Below, piece by piece: positions 18,352-27,051 of a stretch of 64,000 nt of DNA (position 1 is its first letter; each line of letters starts with the position of its first letter). The DNA comes from RGIG8775 sp045128735 (GTDB taxonomy: Bacteria; Bacillota; Clostridia; Oscillospirales; CAG-272): NCBI GenBank assembly GCA_045128735.1, contig JBGVRT010000007.1, forward strand, positions 1-64,000. The letters are read 5' to 3'. A model generated the notes under the pieces. The model saw nothing but the letters and a program-made list of their open reading frames with translations, did not search any database and had not been told where the DNA came from. A program made the translations under genes and the position numbers.

Positions 18352-21252
18352 ATGAAGAAATTTGTTGCACTTTTATTGGTGTCGATTATGCTGCTTAGCA
18401 GTTGCGGCGCTCCCACGGATACAACTGCCGACAACGTAATAACCGATGCCCCTGAGACAAATTCCCCCGATGTAACCGATGCATCCGATGTAACCGACGC
18501 CCCCGATGCGGTCGATTCGGATAAAGCGACAGAACCGAGTTCTCCCGTTACCGAGGTAACAGAGCCTGTTGAGACCGATCCTCCTGTACCTGTGGATAGA
18601 TTTGATTACTCCATCGACGTAAAGGAAGACACATACGTTCTTAATAAAGACTCAAACGGCGATAAGTCGAAAAATAACTATTCGAGCGACCTTTTGATTG
18701 ACGTCAAATCAAATAAGGGAAATCTTACAAGATACGGATTTTTGAAGTTTGATATTTCTTCGCTTAAGGGTGACAGTGATTTTACGGCTATCGAGCTCGA
18801 TCTTTTCATTGAGTGGCGACAGAATGATGCGGGTAACCCCGAGCTTGGAGCGCTTGAAATTTACGGATGCGATACCGCGTGGGACGTTAAAGAGGTTACG
18901 TTTAACTCTCAGCCGATGTATTTTGAGCGCATTTGCATACTTGATGATATAACAACAGAGAAAACCACCAGAAGCTTTCCTGTTACCGATTACGTAAGAA
19001 AAGCGCTTGCAAACGGACAGACCGAGGTAGCTTTCTACGTAAAGGAGGCAACTCCCAAGGTTCCGCTTCGTTTCAAGATTACCGCCAGCGAAGCGGGAAC
19101 TAATATCCCCAAGCTTTCGGTATATTACGGAACTAAGGTGGATAGCGGAGTGTATGAAGGAAAGACTATTCTCGGAGATCCCGAGGTGTCAAAGAACGGT
19201 CTTGATGCCATTCTCGGACAGAACAAGGTAGAGGCATTCCATTTGAAAGCACTTGAGGATACCTACGTTGAGGCAGGCACCTCTGCCGATACAAACTTCG
19301 GTGCCGCTGAGGTCATTGAGTTCAAAGCGATGGCGGGAACGGCAAATAACTATTACAGAATAGGTCTTGTAAAATTTGATTTGAGTAAGATTAGCGGGGG
19401 TAAGATAGGATACGCAAATCTTTCTCTTAACTGTGCTTACAGAGAAAATAATACTCCTGTAACAGTTCACGCTTATAGCTGTGACTCCTCAAAGTGGAGT
19501 GAAAACTCAGTCACGTATAACACAGCTCCTACGAAAGAGGATATTGTCGGCACTGCCGTGGTTAATGGACTCGGAATCTTTTACATTGACGTTACCGACT
19601 ACGTAAACGAGTGCCTTAAATACGGTGATTCTACCATATCCTTTTATCTTGAAGGTGATCAGGACTCGGTGCGCAGACTTAAGTTTTCTACAAAGGAAAG
19701 CAAAAATCCCGCGCCCGAGCTTATTTGCTCAAACTCGGATGTAAGTATTATAACTTACATTCAGTATAAGAGTGAAAATCCTTGGGAAGTTGCTATGAAC
19801 AACTACAACGAGTGGGTAGCTCGTTGGGAGACAATCAAAAAAGGCGGTGACCCCGATACCGAGGTTATTGTAAAGGATTCCGCGGAATATTCCATCTCTG
19901 TAGGTGCAACACGTAATCCTAAGGGAGCAGGTACAACGTACACTCAATATCCCACAAGGGCGGTAAGCACGCTCAAAGGATATACTCCCAATAAATCCGA
20001 GGTCAAGCAGTACGATGAATACGGCGGACTTAAGGACGAGTCTCTGAAGCAGGAAGCAACAGGCTTCTTCTACACAAAAAAGATCGGCGACAGATGGTGG
20101 ACGATAGACCCCCTCGGATATCCCTTCTTCCGTACGGCGGTTGTAAGCATTACCATAGGTAATGCTGCACAGAAAGCAAAGTTCCTTGCTAAATACGGAG
20201 ACGTAAGCGGTTGGGGGCAGGCAATTACCGACAGACTTTTCGAGCTTGGCTTTAACTTTGCGGGCGGCTGGTCAACAATAGCTACTCTCATTGAGGCGGA
20301 TAACCCCATTTCACAGACACAGATAATTGGGCTTGTAGGCACATACGCTTCGTCTCTTGGACTTAACGTAAGTAAAAGCGGAAGTACCGACCTTGTAGGA
20401 AACGTTCTTCCCGTGTTTGACCCTGACTTTGCCGTGTATGTTGACAGCAAGGTTTCAAGCACCGTTTCGAAATATGCAAATTCACCGTATGTTTACGGAT
20501 GGATGAGCGATAACGAGCTTCCCGATGAGCTTAATATGCTTGATAGCTCCTTGCTTTTCGATATCAATGATCCTCGCTATATTTACACCTATGCCAACGC
20601 ATGGACCTTTATGTATATGAAAACGGGTAAGGCAAATGTGTCTATTGCCGACGTAACCGATGAGCATCGCAGGGAATACCGCGCAATGGTTTACGATAAG
20701 CTTTTCTCGCTTGCCTGCGGTGCGCTTGAAAAATATGACCCCAATCATCAGTTTATGGGCTGTCGTTTCCTTGCAGGCTGCTTTAAGGACGAGTACGTTC
20801 TCCGCGTTGCGGGTTATTGGTGCGACCTTATTACGCTTAACTACTACGGTGCATGGGAAGGCGATGCAACGGTGATTGCAAACATCCAGAAGTATGCCGG
20901 AAAGCCCTTCGTGATCACCGAGTGGTACGCAAAGGGAATGGACGTTTGGGAAAAGGATAACAGAATGACCAACACGTCGGGTGCGGGCTGGACTGTTAAG
21001 AACCAGAATGACAGAGGACTGTTCTATCAGAACTACGCGCTTCAGCTTCTTGAGTGTAAGGGATGTGTAGGCTTTGACTGGTTCAAATTCCTTGATAACG
21101 ACCCCGAGGACCTTTCTACAGACGAATCCAACAGAAACGCAAATAAGGGTATAATCGATAATAACGCTGACGAATATACAGTGCTTACCGATTATATGAA
21201 AGAGCTCAACACTCAGAAATATAACCTTATAAAGTTCTTCGACGAAAGATAA
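18352..21252 (+). CDS. Lipoprotein DNRLRE-module glycoside hydrolase, paralog D
   Basis: A 966-residue surface lipoprotein, the longest of the family. Signal MKKFVALLLVSIMLLSSCG has lipobox LSSC. The linker after it (about residues 22-82) is the longest in the set and consists of repeated DVTDA/PDVTDA/VTE units ending in VETDPPVPV. Two DNRLRE/CBM96-like modules follow (cores LTRYGFLKFDISSL and YYRIGLVKFDLSKI), then the catalytic region with acid/base Glu722 (WMSDNELPDE) and nucleophile Glu857 (VITEWYAKGMDVW). Its promoter differs from those of A-C and matches that of the solute-binding lipoprotein at 4117. A strong terminator follows. Confidence 0.88.
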   Translation: MKKFVALLLVSIMLLSSCGAPTDTTADNVITDAPETNSPDVTDASDVTDAPDAVDSDKATEPSSPVTEVTEPVETDPPVPVDRFDYSIDVKEDTYVLNKDSNGDKSKNNYSSDLLIDVKSNKGNLTRYGFLKFDISSLKGDSDFTAIELDLFIEWRQNDAGNPELGALEIYGCDTAWDVKEVTFNSQPMYFERICILDDITTEKTTRSFPVTDYVRKALANGQTEVAFYVKEATPKVPLRFKITASEAGTNIPKLSVYYGTKVDSGVYEGKTILGDPEVSKNGLDAILGQNKVEAFHLKALEDTYVEAGTSADTNFGAAEVIEFKAMAGTANNYYRIGLVKFDLSKISGGKIGYANLSLNCAYRENNTPVTVHAYSCDSSKWSENSVTYNTAPTKEDIVGTAVVNGLGIFYIDVTDYVNECLKYGDSTISFYLEGDQDSVRRLKFSTKESKNPAPELICSNSDVSIITYIQYKSENPWEVAMNNYNEWVARWETIKKGGDPDTEVIVKDSAEYSISVGATRNPKGAGTTYTQYPTRAVSTLKGYTPNKSEVKQYDEYGGLKDESLKQEATGFFYTKKIGDRWWTIDPLGYPFFRTAVVSITIGNAAQKAKFLAKYGDVSGWGQAITDRLFELGFNFAGGWSTIATLIEADNPISQTQIIGLVGTYASSLGLNVSKSGSTDLVGNVLPVFDPDFAVYVDSKVSSTVSKYANSPYVYGWMSDNELPDELNMLDSSLLFDINDPRYIYTYANAWTFMYMKTGKANVSIADVTDEHRREYRAMVYDKLFSLACGALEKYDPNHQFMGCRFLAGCFKDEYVLRVAGYWCDLITLNYYGAWEGDATVIANIQKYAGKPFVITEWYAKGMDVWEKDNRMTNTSGAGWTVKNQNDRGLFYQNYALQLLECKGCVGFDWFKFLDNDPEDLSTDESNRNANKGIIDNNADEYTVLTDYMKELNTQKYNLIKFFDER

Positions 21253-21256
21253 AACA

Positions 21257-21287
21257 AAGGTGCAACGCCGCGGCGTTGCACCTTTTT
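21257..21287 (+). terminator. Rho-independent terminator
   Basis: 14-bp perfect arms AAGGTGCAACGCCG and CGGCGTTGCACCTT, then TTT. Confidence 0.93.
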
Positions 21288-21410
21288 GACAATACTTTTT
21301 GTGTGCAAAATGTACATAAAAGTATTGTTTTTTCAACAATGTTGTGCAAACTTAACAAAAAATGTGGGTGTCTTTCTACGTTTTGACGGCAAAAAAGTAC
21401 TAAAAAACTC

Positions 21411-21439
21411 TTGAAAAATCTTGAAATTTGTTATATAAT
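21411..21439 (+). promoter_or_regulatory. Promoter of the EF-G-like gene
   Basis: TTGAAA at 21411-21416, 17-base spacer, TATAAT at 21434-21439. The mRNA would carry a leader of about 110 bases; I see no clear riboswitch or strong hairpin in the stretch 21288-21555. Confidence 0.75.
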
Positions 21440-21555
21440 AAATATAATCAGCAAGGTGAACAAAAACATATAAATATTTTGAAGTTCTTTGTGGATTAAA
21501 TCTAACAGAAAGGCCGTCTCATCGTAATAACGGAGAGATGGACAGGTACATTCCT

Positions 21556-23613
21556 ATGGCAAAGTTTGATACAAAATCAATCAGAAATTTGGCGCTGCTT
21601 GGACACGGCGGAAGCGGAAAGACGTCGCTTGCAGAGGCTTTGATTTATATTACGGGAGGATCTGACAGACTCGGAAAGATCGCTGACGGAAATACCGTTT
21701 GCGACTATGATGCAGAAGAAGTTAAGAGAGGATTTACTCTCTCGGCGTCTATCGCCCCCGTTGAATGGAAGAATATAAAGATCAACATTATCGATACTCC
21801 CGGTTACCTTGACTTCGTCGGTGAGGCTAATCAGGCGCTCAGAGTTGCGGGAAGTGCTGTCATTACAGTTGATGCAAAGGCGGGCGTAGAGGTCGGAACA
21901 GAGCTTGCTTGGGATAGTGCGACGGCATACGGCGTTCCCAAGGTGTTCTTCGTAAATAAGTGCGACGATCCCGAGGCTAATTTTGACCGCGTGTTCAAGG
22001 AGCTTGACTATAAGTTCGGTAGAACGGTATGTCCCGTTTTCGTACCCGTTGAGTACGGTAAGGACGTAACGATGCTTGACCTTGTTGCTATGAAGGCGTA
22101 TAAGTACGACTCTTGCGGTAAGCGTTGGGAGATTCCTATGGAAGCTCGCTTCGAGGAAGTTGTTGCTCAGTATAAGGAAGCTCTTAACGAGGCTCTCGCA
22201 GGTACAAGCGACGAGCTTATGGAAAAGTATTTCAACGGCGAAGAAATCACTAAGGAAGAGGCTATCGAGGCTCTTCACCAGGGTATCATCGACGGTACTA
22301 TCACTCCCGTTTACTGTGGCTCCGCAACAAACGTATGGGGCGTTATCGCAATGCTTGACGCAATCTCCGAGTCCTTCCCCCGCTTCACAGCAAAGAAGAA
22401 CGAGAAGCTTGCTGACGGTACGCTTCTTCCTATTGAGGTTGACGGTGATACCTCCATATTCGTATTCAAGACAGTTGCAGACCAGTTCGTTGGAAAGATG
22501 TCCTTCTTCAAGGTAATGAGCGGTACGCTTAAGCGTGATATGATTCTTAAGAACAATCGTAGTGGTGTGGCTGAAAAGTTTGCTCACATCTATACCGTAA
22601 GAGGTAAGACACAGACAGAGGTTGACGAGCTTGCTTGCGGTGATATCGGTATGGTTGCAAAGCTTACCGATACAGATACAAACGATACACTTTCGCTTGA
22701 CGGAAGCAGAGCATATCTTCCTATCCGTTATCCCAAGCCTTACTATACACAGGCTATGGCTCCCGCGGCAAAGGGCGACGAGGGTAAGATCTCTCAGGGT
22801 ATCGCAAAGCTTCTTGAAGAGGATCTGACACTTAATTACGAGAACAATGCCGAGACAAAGCAGATGCTTATTTCGGGTCTTGGCGATATGCATCTCGCAT
22901 ATCTTGTATCCAAGCTTAAGGCTCGCTTCGGTGTTTCCGTAAACCTCAGCGAACCAAGACTTGCATACCGCGAAAAGATAACAAAGAAGGTTCAGGTTGA
23001 AGGTAAGCATAAGAAGCAGTCGGGCGGTAGCGGTCAGTACGGTCACGTAAAGATCACATTCTCTCCCGGTGAGGCTGAAGGTCTTACGTTCACCGAGTCT
23101 GTTGTAGGCGGAGCGGTTCCGAAGAACTACTTCCCCGCAGTAGAGAAGGGACTTCAGGAGGCTATGCTTAAGGGTGTTGCAGGATTCCCTGTAATTCATC
23201 TTGCGGCTGACCTTTTCGACGGTTCTTACCATGACGTTGACTCTAACGAAATCTCCTTCAAGCTTGCTGCTAACCTCGCTTATAAGGAATGCTTGAAGCA
23301 GGCAGCTCCCGTTCTCCTTGAGCCTGTTGGAAATCTTACCATAACAGTTCCCGAAGACCTTGTGGGTGACATTATCGGTGACCTTAACAAGCGTCGCGGA
23401 AGCGTAATGGGTATGGATACTGCTGAAAAGCAGGGATATACAACCGTTAACGCGATAGCTCCCAAGGCTGAGCTTGCCGAGTATCCTATCGTTCTTCGCG
23501 CTATGACGCAGGGACGTGGATCGTTCGACTTCGAGGTTACGGGCTACGAAACAGTACCCGGTAACATCGCGGCAAAGATAGTTGAGGAATATAAGAAATC
23601 TCAGGAGGCGTAA
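21556..23613 (+). CDS. Elongation factor G-like translational GTPase
   Basis: A 685-residue GTPase with the five-domain EF-G plan. G1 is GHGGSGKTS, G3 is DTPGYLDF and NKCD supplies guanine specificity; domain IV contains the GGSGQYGHVKI block. Canonical EF-G has DTPGHVDF, so the catalytic His is Tyr84 here, and the switch I region reads VKRGFTLSAS rather than ERGITI. These traits mark the EF-G-like (EF-G2/FusA2) subgroup, not the main fusA. Role is uncertain: ribosome-associated GTPase, possibly a slow translocase. ATG 21556 is preferred over 21538, since related proteins start MAKFDTKSI and the upstream GGAGAG abuts 21538 too closely. It stands alone with its own promoter and terminator. Confidence 0.9.
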   Translation: MAKFDTKSIRNLALLGHGGSGKTSLAEALIYITGGSDRLGKIADGNTVCDYDAEEVKRGFTLSASIAPVEWKNIKINIIDTPGYLDFVGEANQALRVAGSAVITVDAKAGVEVGTELAWDSATAYGVPKVFFVNKCDDPEANFDRVFKELDYKFGRTVCPVFVPVEYGKDVTMLDLVAMKAYKYDSCGKRWEIPMEARFEEVVAQYKEALNEALAGTSDELMEKYFNGEEITKEEAIEALHQGIIDGTITPVYCGSATNVWGVIAMLDAISESFPRFTAKKNEKLADGTLLPIEVDGDTSIFVFKTVADQFVGKMSFFKVMSGTLKRDMILKNNRSGVAEKFAHIYTVRGKTQTEVDELACGDIGMVAKLTDTDTNDTLSLDGSRAYLPIRYPKPYYTQAMAPAAKGDEGKISQGIAKLLEEDLTLNYENNAETKQMLISGLGDMHLAYLVSKLKARFGVSVNLSEPRLAYREKITKKVQVEGKHKKQSGGSGQYGHVKITFSPGEAEGLTFTESVVGGAVPKNYFPAVEKGLQEAMLKGVAGFPVIHLAADLFDGSYHDVDSNEISFKLAANLAYKECLKQAAPVLLEPVGNLTITVPEDLVGDIIGDLNKRRGSVMGMDTAEKQGYTTVNAIAPKAELAEYPIVLRAMTQGRGSFDFEVTGYETVPGNIAAKIVEEYKKSQEA

Positions 23614-23624
23614 GCCAAATACTT

Positions 23625-23652
23625 GGCGGTCGAGAAATCGACCGCCTTTTTT
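23625..23652 (+). terminator. Rho-independent terminator
   Basis: 9-bp arms GGCGGTCGA and TCGACCGCC, GAAA loop, six T. Confidence 0.92.
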
Positions 23653-23749
23653 ATGCCGTTTTGCGGCTTTTATTTTTTTGCCTGCCATACTGTGACAGAA
23701 TTTGCGCGTGTATTGTGATAAAATCAATAAAAAAGAGGGATGTGAAAAA

Positions 23750-24073
23750 ATGCAAAAGAAAACACAAAATATACAGTTTTTACTAAGCGGCGATAGCCTT
23801 GAATTGAAGCCCATAGGTGAAATAGACCACCATAACGCGGTTATGATGCGTCGGGAGGCTGATGAGCTTATAAATACGTACAAGCCAAAAAATGTTGAGC
23901 TTAACCTTGAAAAAATTGATTTTATGGATAGCTCGGGGCTTGGGTTTATAATGGGCAGATATTCTCTGGTTCAGAAAAACGGCGGAACGCTTGTGGTTAA
24001 AAGTCCAAGTAGAAACGTGCAGAGAATCTGCCGTTTGGCTGGTCTTGAAAGAATAGTTAAAATTGTTAAGTGA
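23750..24073 (+). CDS. spoIIAA: Anti-sigma F factor antagonist SpoIIAA
   Basis: A 107-residue STAS-domain protein. The phosphorylation site region reads DFMDSSGLGFIMGR, with Ser61 or Ser62 as the residue targeted by the SpoIIAB kinase. In sporulation the unphosphorylated form frees sigma F from SpoIIAB in the forespore. It is the first gene of the canonical three-gene operon AA-AB-sigF, which makes the assignment firm. ATG 23750 was chosen because AAGAGGGA precedes it by 9 bases. No clean sigma H or sigma A promoter could be picked out between the terminator and this start. Confidence 0.93.
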   Translation: MQKKTQNIQFLLSGDSLELKPIGEIDHHNAVMMRREADELINTYKPKNVELNLEKIDFMDSSGLGFIMGRYSLVQKNGGTLVVKSPSRNVQRICRLAGLERIVKIVK

Positions 24074-24083
24074 GGTGAAAATG

Positions 24084-24524
24084 ATGAAAGCTAAAAAAAC
24101 AAACGAAATGAGGATAGTTATTCCTTCGTTATCGGTAAATGAAGGTGTGGTGCGTTCGATTATTGCGGCTTTTTGCGCGCAGGCAAACCCAACGGCGGTG
24201 GATATTGCCGACGTAAAGTGCGCAGTTTCCGAGGCAATAACAAACTGTATTGTACACGGATACAGAGAGTGTGTGGGTGACGTATACATAAGCGCACAGC
24301 TTTTCGATGACGATACAGTAAGAATAACGGTAAAGGATAAAGGGTGCGGAATAGCCGACGTAGCACAGGCACGTCAGCCGCTGTTTACCACAGATGCGGA
24401 TGGTGAACGAAGCGGAATGGGCTTTACGGTGATGGAGAGCTTTATGGATAAGCTTACAGTTCGTTCGAGACAGGGAAAGGGAACGAGCGTTACGATGTGC
24501 AAAAAGCTGAACAATTATACATAA
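24084..24524 (+). CDS. spoIIAB: Anti-sigma F factor SpoIIAB
   Basis: A 146-residue GHKL-fold serine kinase and anti-sigma factor. The ATP-binding boxes are AVSEAITNCIVHGY (N box), VKDKGCGIADV (G1) and SGMGFTVMESFMD (G2). It would hold sigma F inactive in the mother cell and phosphorylate SpoIIAA. GAGGTG lies 6 bases before ATG 24084; the ATG at 24081 is also possible but close to it. Between spoIIAA and sigF. Confidence 0.95.
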   Translation: MKAKKTNEMRIVIPSLSVNEGVVRSIIAAFCAQANPTAVDIADVKCAVSEAITNCIVHGYRECVGDVYISAQLFDDDTVRITVKDKGCGIADVAQARQPLFTTDADGERSGMGFTVMESFMDKLTVRSRQGKGTSVTMCKKLNNYT

Positions 24525-24544
24525 AATTTTGAAAGGCTTGACAA

Positions 24545-25291
24545 ATGCAACCGTGTGAAAAATATTCGGGAAACCGACGGCTTATCCATGTTGCCCAAAA
24601 CGGCAACGAAAACGAAGCGCTTGAAGCCACCGAAAAGCTGCTTGAGGTAAATATCGGACTTGTGCGAAGCATAGCTCTGCGCTTTAAGGAGCGCGGCGTG
24701 GATATGGATGACCTCATCCAAATAGGCACTATTGGAATGATAAAAGCAATACGTAGTTTTGACCTTGAAAGGGAAAACACCTTTTCTACCTATGCAGTTC
24801 CGCTTATAATAGGCGAGATAAGACGGCATCTGCGCGACGACGGACTTATAAAAATCAGCCGATATCACAAAAAGCTGGGTATGGAGCTGATGAACGCACG
24901 AAATAAAATAATAAGCGAGGACGGCAGAGAGCCGAAAATTGAAGAGCTTGCCTTGGTATGCGGAGTAAGCTCGGAGGATGCCGCAGTAGCGATGGACGCA
25001 ATATCGCCCGTAATGTCGCTGTCAAGTACCCTCGGCACAGATGACAGCGCAATAACCCTTGAGAGCAGAATTGCCGACAATGACAACGAGATAGAACGAA
25101 TGTCTGATTATATCGCACTTTCGCAGGCAATATCAAAAATGCCGCCCGTGTGGCGGCAGATAGTGGTTTTGCGCTATTATAAAAATATGACACAGCAGGA
25201 AACGGCAGACCGCCTCGGACTTTCACAGGTGAAGGTCTCTCGGGAGGAAAAGAAGATTATGGCATTCCTAAAGGACGAGCTTGTTGGATGA
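24545..25291 (+). CDS. sigF: RNA polymerase sporulation sigma factor SigF
   Basis: A 248-residue sigma-70 family factor of the SigF/SigG group. Region 2 is plain (DLIQIGTIGMIKAIRSFD, then FSTYAVPLIIGEIRRHLRDDG), and region 4 ends in QQETADRLGLSQVKVSREEKK. It directs early forespore gene expression. Placement directly after spoIIAB, 20 bases downstream, identifies it as sigF rather than sigG. Its stop codon is at the left edge of the hairpin element 25291-25441. Confidence 0.96.
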   Translation: MQPCEKYSGNRRLIHVAQNGNENEALEATEKLLEVNIGLVRSIALRFKERGVDMDDLIQIGTIGMIKAIRSFDLERENTFSTYAVPLIIGEIRRHLRDDGLIKISRYHKKLGMELMNARNKIISEDGREPKIEELALVCGVSSEDAAVAMDAISPVMSLSSTLGTDDSAITLESRIADNDNEIERMSDYIALSQAISKMPPVWRQIVVLRYYKNMTQQETADRLGLSQVKVSREEKKIMAFLKDELVG

Positions 25292-25441
25292 AAAAGGGAC
25301 TGTCTCAAATTGATTTTTTATGAAATTCTATTGTGATAATTAAACAAAAAACACTTGCTAACCCCCATCGGTAAGCAAGTGTTTTTGTATAGGTTGTCAA
25401 TTAAATGGAAATCGTTCCCAAACTTGAGACAGCCCCTTTTT
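25291..25441. repeat. MITE-like inverted-repeat element between convergent genes
   Basis: A 151-base AT-rich block whose ends are a near-perfect inverted repeat of about 18 bases (AAAAAGGGACTGTCTCAA at the left, complement AAAAAGGGGCTGTCTCAA at the right). Inside is a second hairpin with 15-base arms, one mismatch (25349-25363 and 25370-25384). GGGACTGTCTCAA-type ends resemble terminal repeats of Firmicute insertion sequences, so this may be a non-autonomous miniature transposon. It encodes no protein. It also can act as a bidirectional terminator for sigF and the htrA-like gene. No clear target duplication is visible. Confidence 0.6.
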
Positions 25442-25444
25442 AGT

Positions 25445-27028
25445 TTAATCCATTGAATTTGCTTCGCCAAGCTCTACAGTGATGTTGTAGTACATTCCGT
25501 CTCTGTGCACCTCAAGCTCAAGCTCGTCGCCTATTTTGCTGTTAAAGATAATATCCTGAAGAACCGACATGGTTTCGCATTCAATTCCGTTTGCCGAATG
25601 AATCACGTCGTCCTCACGAAGCTTGTCGGCAGAGTCAAAGCCCTCTGAGGTGCTTCTTACAAGCACTCCCGTACAAGGCGCTTTGTAGGGACGGGGATTG
25701 ACTATTCCTACGTCCTCAAGACCGTCTGCGTCCGAAACATAAACCTTTTCTGTGAGAGAAGAATAGGCTGAATACTGATACTCAATATAGTCACCGTTGT
25801 CATCGGTCTTTACGGGATAACAGCTTGTTTCGGTGATAAGATACTTCTGACCGCCCTCGACGGCGTGACCGCTGATGCCGAGTGCTGCCCCCTGAACGGC
25901 GCTACCTGCGTTTCCGTCGGTTATCTTGCCGTTTTCGATGATGTCGAATATCATACCTCTTACACCGTCAATGGGAAGGGCAAAGCCCATACCCTCGTAA
26001 TTGCTTCCCGATATTTTCATAGTAACAACACCGATAACCTCTCCGTTCATATTGAAGAGAGGTCCGCCGGAGTTACCCGGATTGACGCTTGTGTCTGTCT
26101 GGAGCAGTGTGAGAATCTTGTTTACAGTTCCGTTGCTGTTCTTTACTGCATACTGACGGTTAACGCCCGAAATGTAGCCTGCCGTCATAGAGCCCTTATA
26201 GCTGACGCTGTAAGGGGTTCCGATAGCCATAACGCGCTCACCAACCTTTGTATCACTTGAATTTCCAAGTGTTGCTGCCTTGAGTCCGCGTGCAGATATC
26301 TTGAGCACTGCAATGTCGTTAACCTCGTCACCGTCAATGTATTTGGCATCGTATTTCTTTTCGTCGGAGGTTATTACAGTTATCTTTTTTGCCTTTTCAA
26401 CAACGTGATAGTTGGTGGAGATATATCCGTCCTCGGTTATAACTATGCCTGAGCCCGCGCCTTCTGTGCCGCTTTGTGTTATTGTGCTTATGGCAACGTA
26501 AGAGGGGAGGCAGTATTCATAGAGCGAGTCGAGTGCAAGCTCGTCGGAAAATGCCATAGGGGGAGTGTTTTGCTCGGGAAGTGCTTCTCCAAGAAGAATT
26601 GCTCCTGCAAGTGCCGCAAGCGAAATTAAAAGTGTAACCGTAAGAATTATTGCGTAGGTTACCGCACCGCGAGAACGTCCCGACGATGACTTTTTGCCGT
26701 CGTCGTATTTTTTCTGCTCGCTGTAATCCCAACGGAAAGCATATGCGGCAGGGGGAGCACTTGGAATATCCGTGACAAGTTCCTCGGTCTGCTTCTCTTC
26801 AAGACTTTCAACCTCTGTGCCGCTTTCGTCGGCTTTAAGTGAGCTATCCTCGCTCTCAACTGTTTTTTCATCCGCGATCAAGATAGCCTCGTTTGACTCC
26901 TCAACTTCCTTAACGGCGGTCTTGCTGTCCTGCACGGCAGGCTCGGCACTTTCTTCCGCGGATACGGCAACGGCGTTTTCATCAAGCGCTTCGTTGCCTG
27001 TGTTATTGCTAATGTTTTTTTCTTCCAT
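25445..27028 (-). CDS. Membrane-anchored HtrA/DegP-type serine protease
   Basis: A 527-residue S1C protease. Residues 1-120 are an acidic cytoplasmic tail rich in Glu, Ser and Ala; a single membrane segment lies at about 122-147; the trypsin-like domain follows with catalytic His208 (TNYHVVEKA), Asp238 (NDIAVLKI) and Ser320 (VNPGNSGGPLF); the C-terminal part contains a PDZ domain (GVLVRSTSEGFDSADKLREDDVIHS). It should degrade or refold damaged proteins outside the membrane. It sits downstream of a histidine kinase and response regulator on the same strand (24 bases after the kinase), so it may be a target of that system, as is usual for envelope-stress HtrA genes. The long acidic tail is unusual in length. 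Confidence 0.92.
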   Translation of the reverse strand: MEEKNISNNTGNEALDENAVAVSAEESAEPAVQDSKTAVKEVEESNEAILIADEKTVESEDSSLKADESGTEVESLEEKQTEELVTDIPSAPPAAYAFRWDYSEQKKYDDGKKSSSGRSRGAVTYAIILTVTLLISLAALAGAILLGEALPEQNTPPMAFSDELALDSLYEYCLPSYVAISTITQSGTEGAGSGIVITEDGYISTNYHVVEKAKKITVITSDEKKYDAKYIDGDEVNDIAVLKISARGLKAATLGNSSDTKVGERVMAIGTPYSVSYKGSMTAGYISGVNRQYAVKNSNGTVNKILTLLQTDTSVNPGNSGGPLFNMNGEVIGVVTMKISGSNYEGMGFALPIDGVRGMIFDIIENGKITDGNAGSAVQGAALGISGHAVEGGQKYLITETSCYPVKTDDNGDYIEYQYSAYSSLTEKVYVSDADGLEDVGIVNPRPYKAPCTGVLVRSTSEGFDSADKLREDDVIHSANGIECETMSVLQDIIFNSKIGDELELEVHRDGMYYNITVELGEANSMD

Positions 27029-27051
27029 AAAATTAACCTCTTATAAAACCG

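Noticed and set aside
23690..23725. Sigma H promoter before spoIIAA
   Set aside because: A GAAT-containing word is present, but no AGGA-type -35 lies at the right distance, so the call is not supported.
21577..23883. 768-residue minus-strand open frame opposite the EF-G-like gene
   Set aside because: Exact antisense shadow of a highly conserved GTPase, no promoter and no domain pattern.
25343..25390. CRISPR or tRNA-like structure in the hairpin between sigF and htrA-like genes
   Set aside because: A single inverted repeat with no spacer series and no tRNA arms; the MITE/terminator reading explains it.
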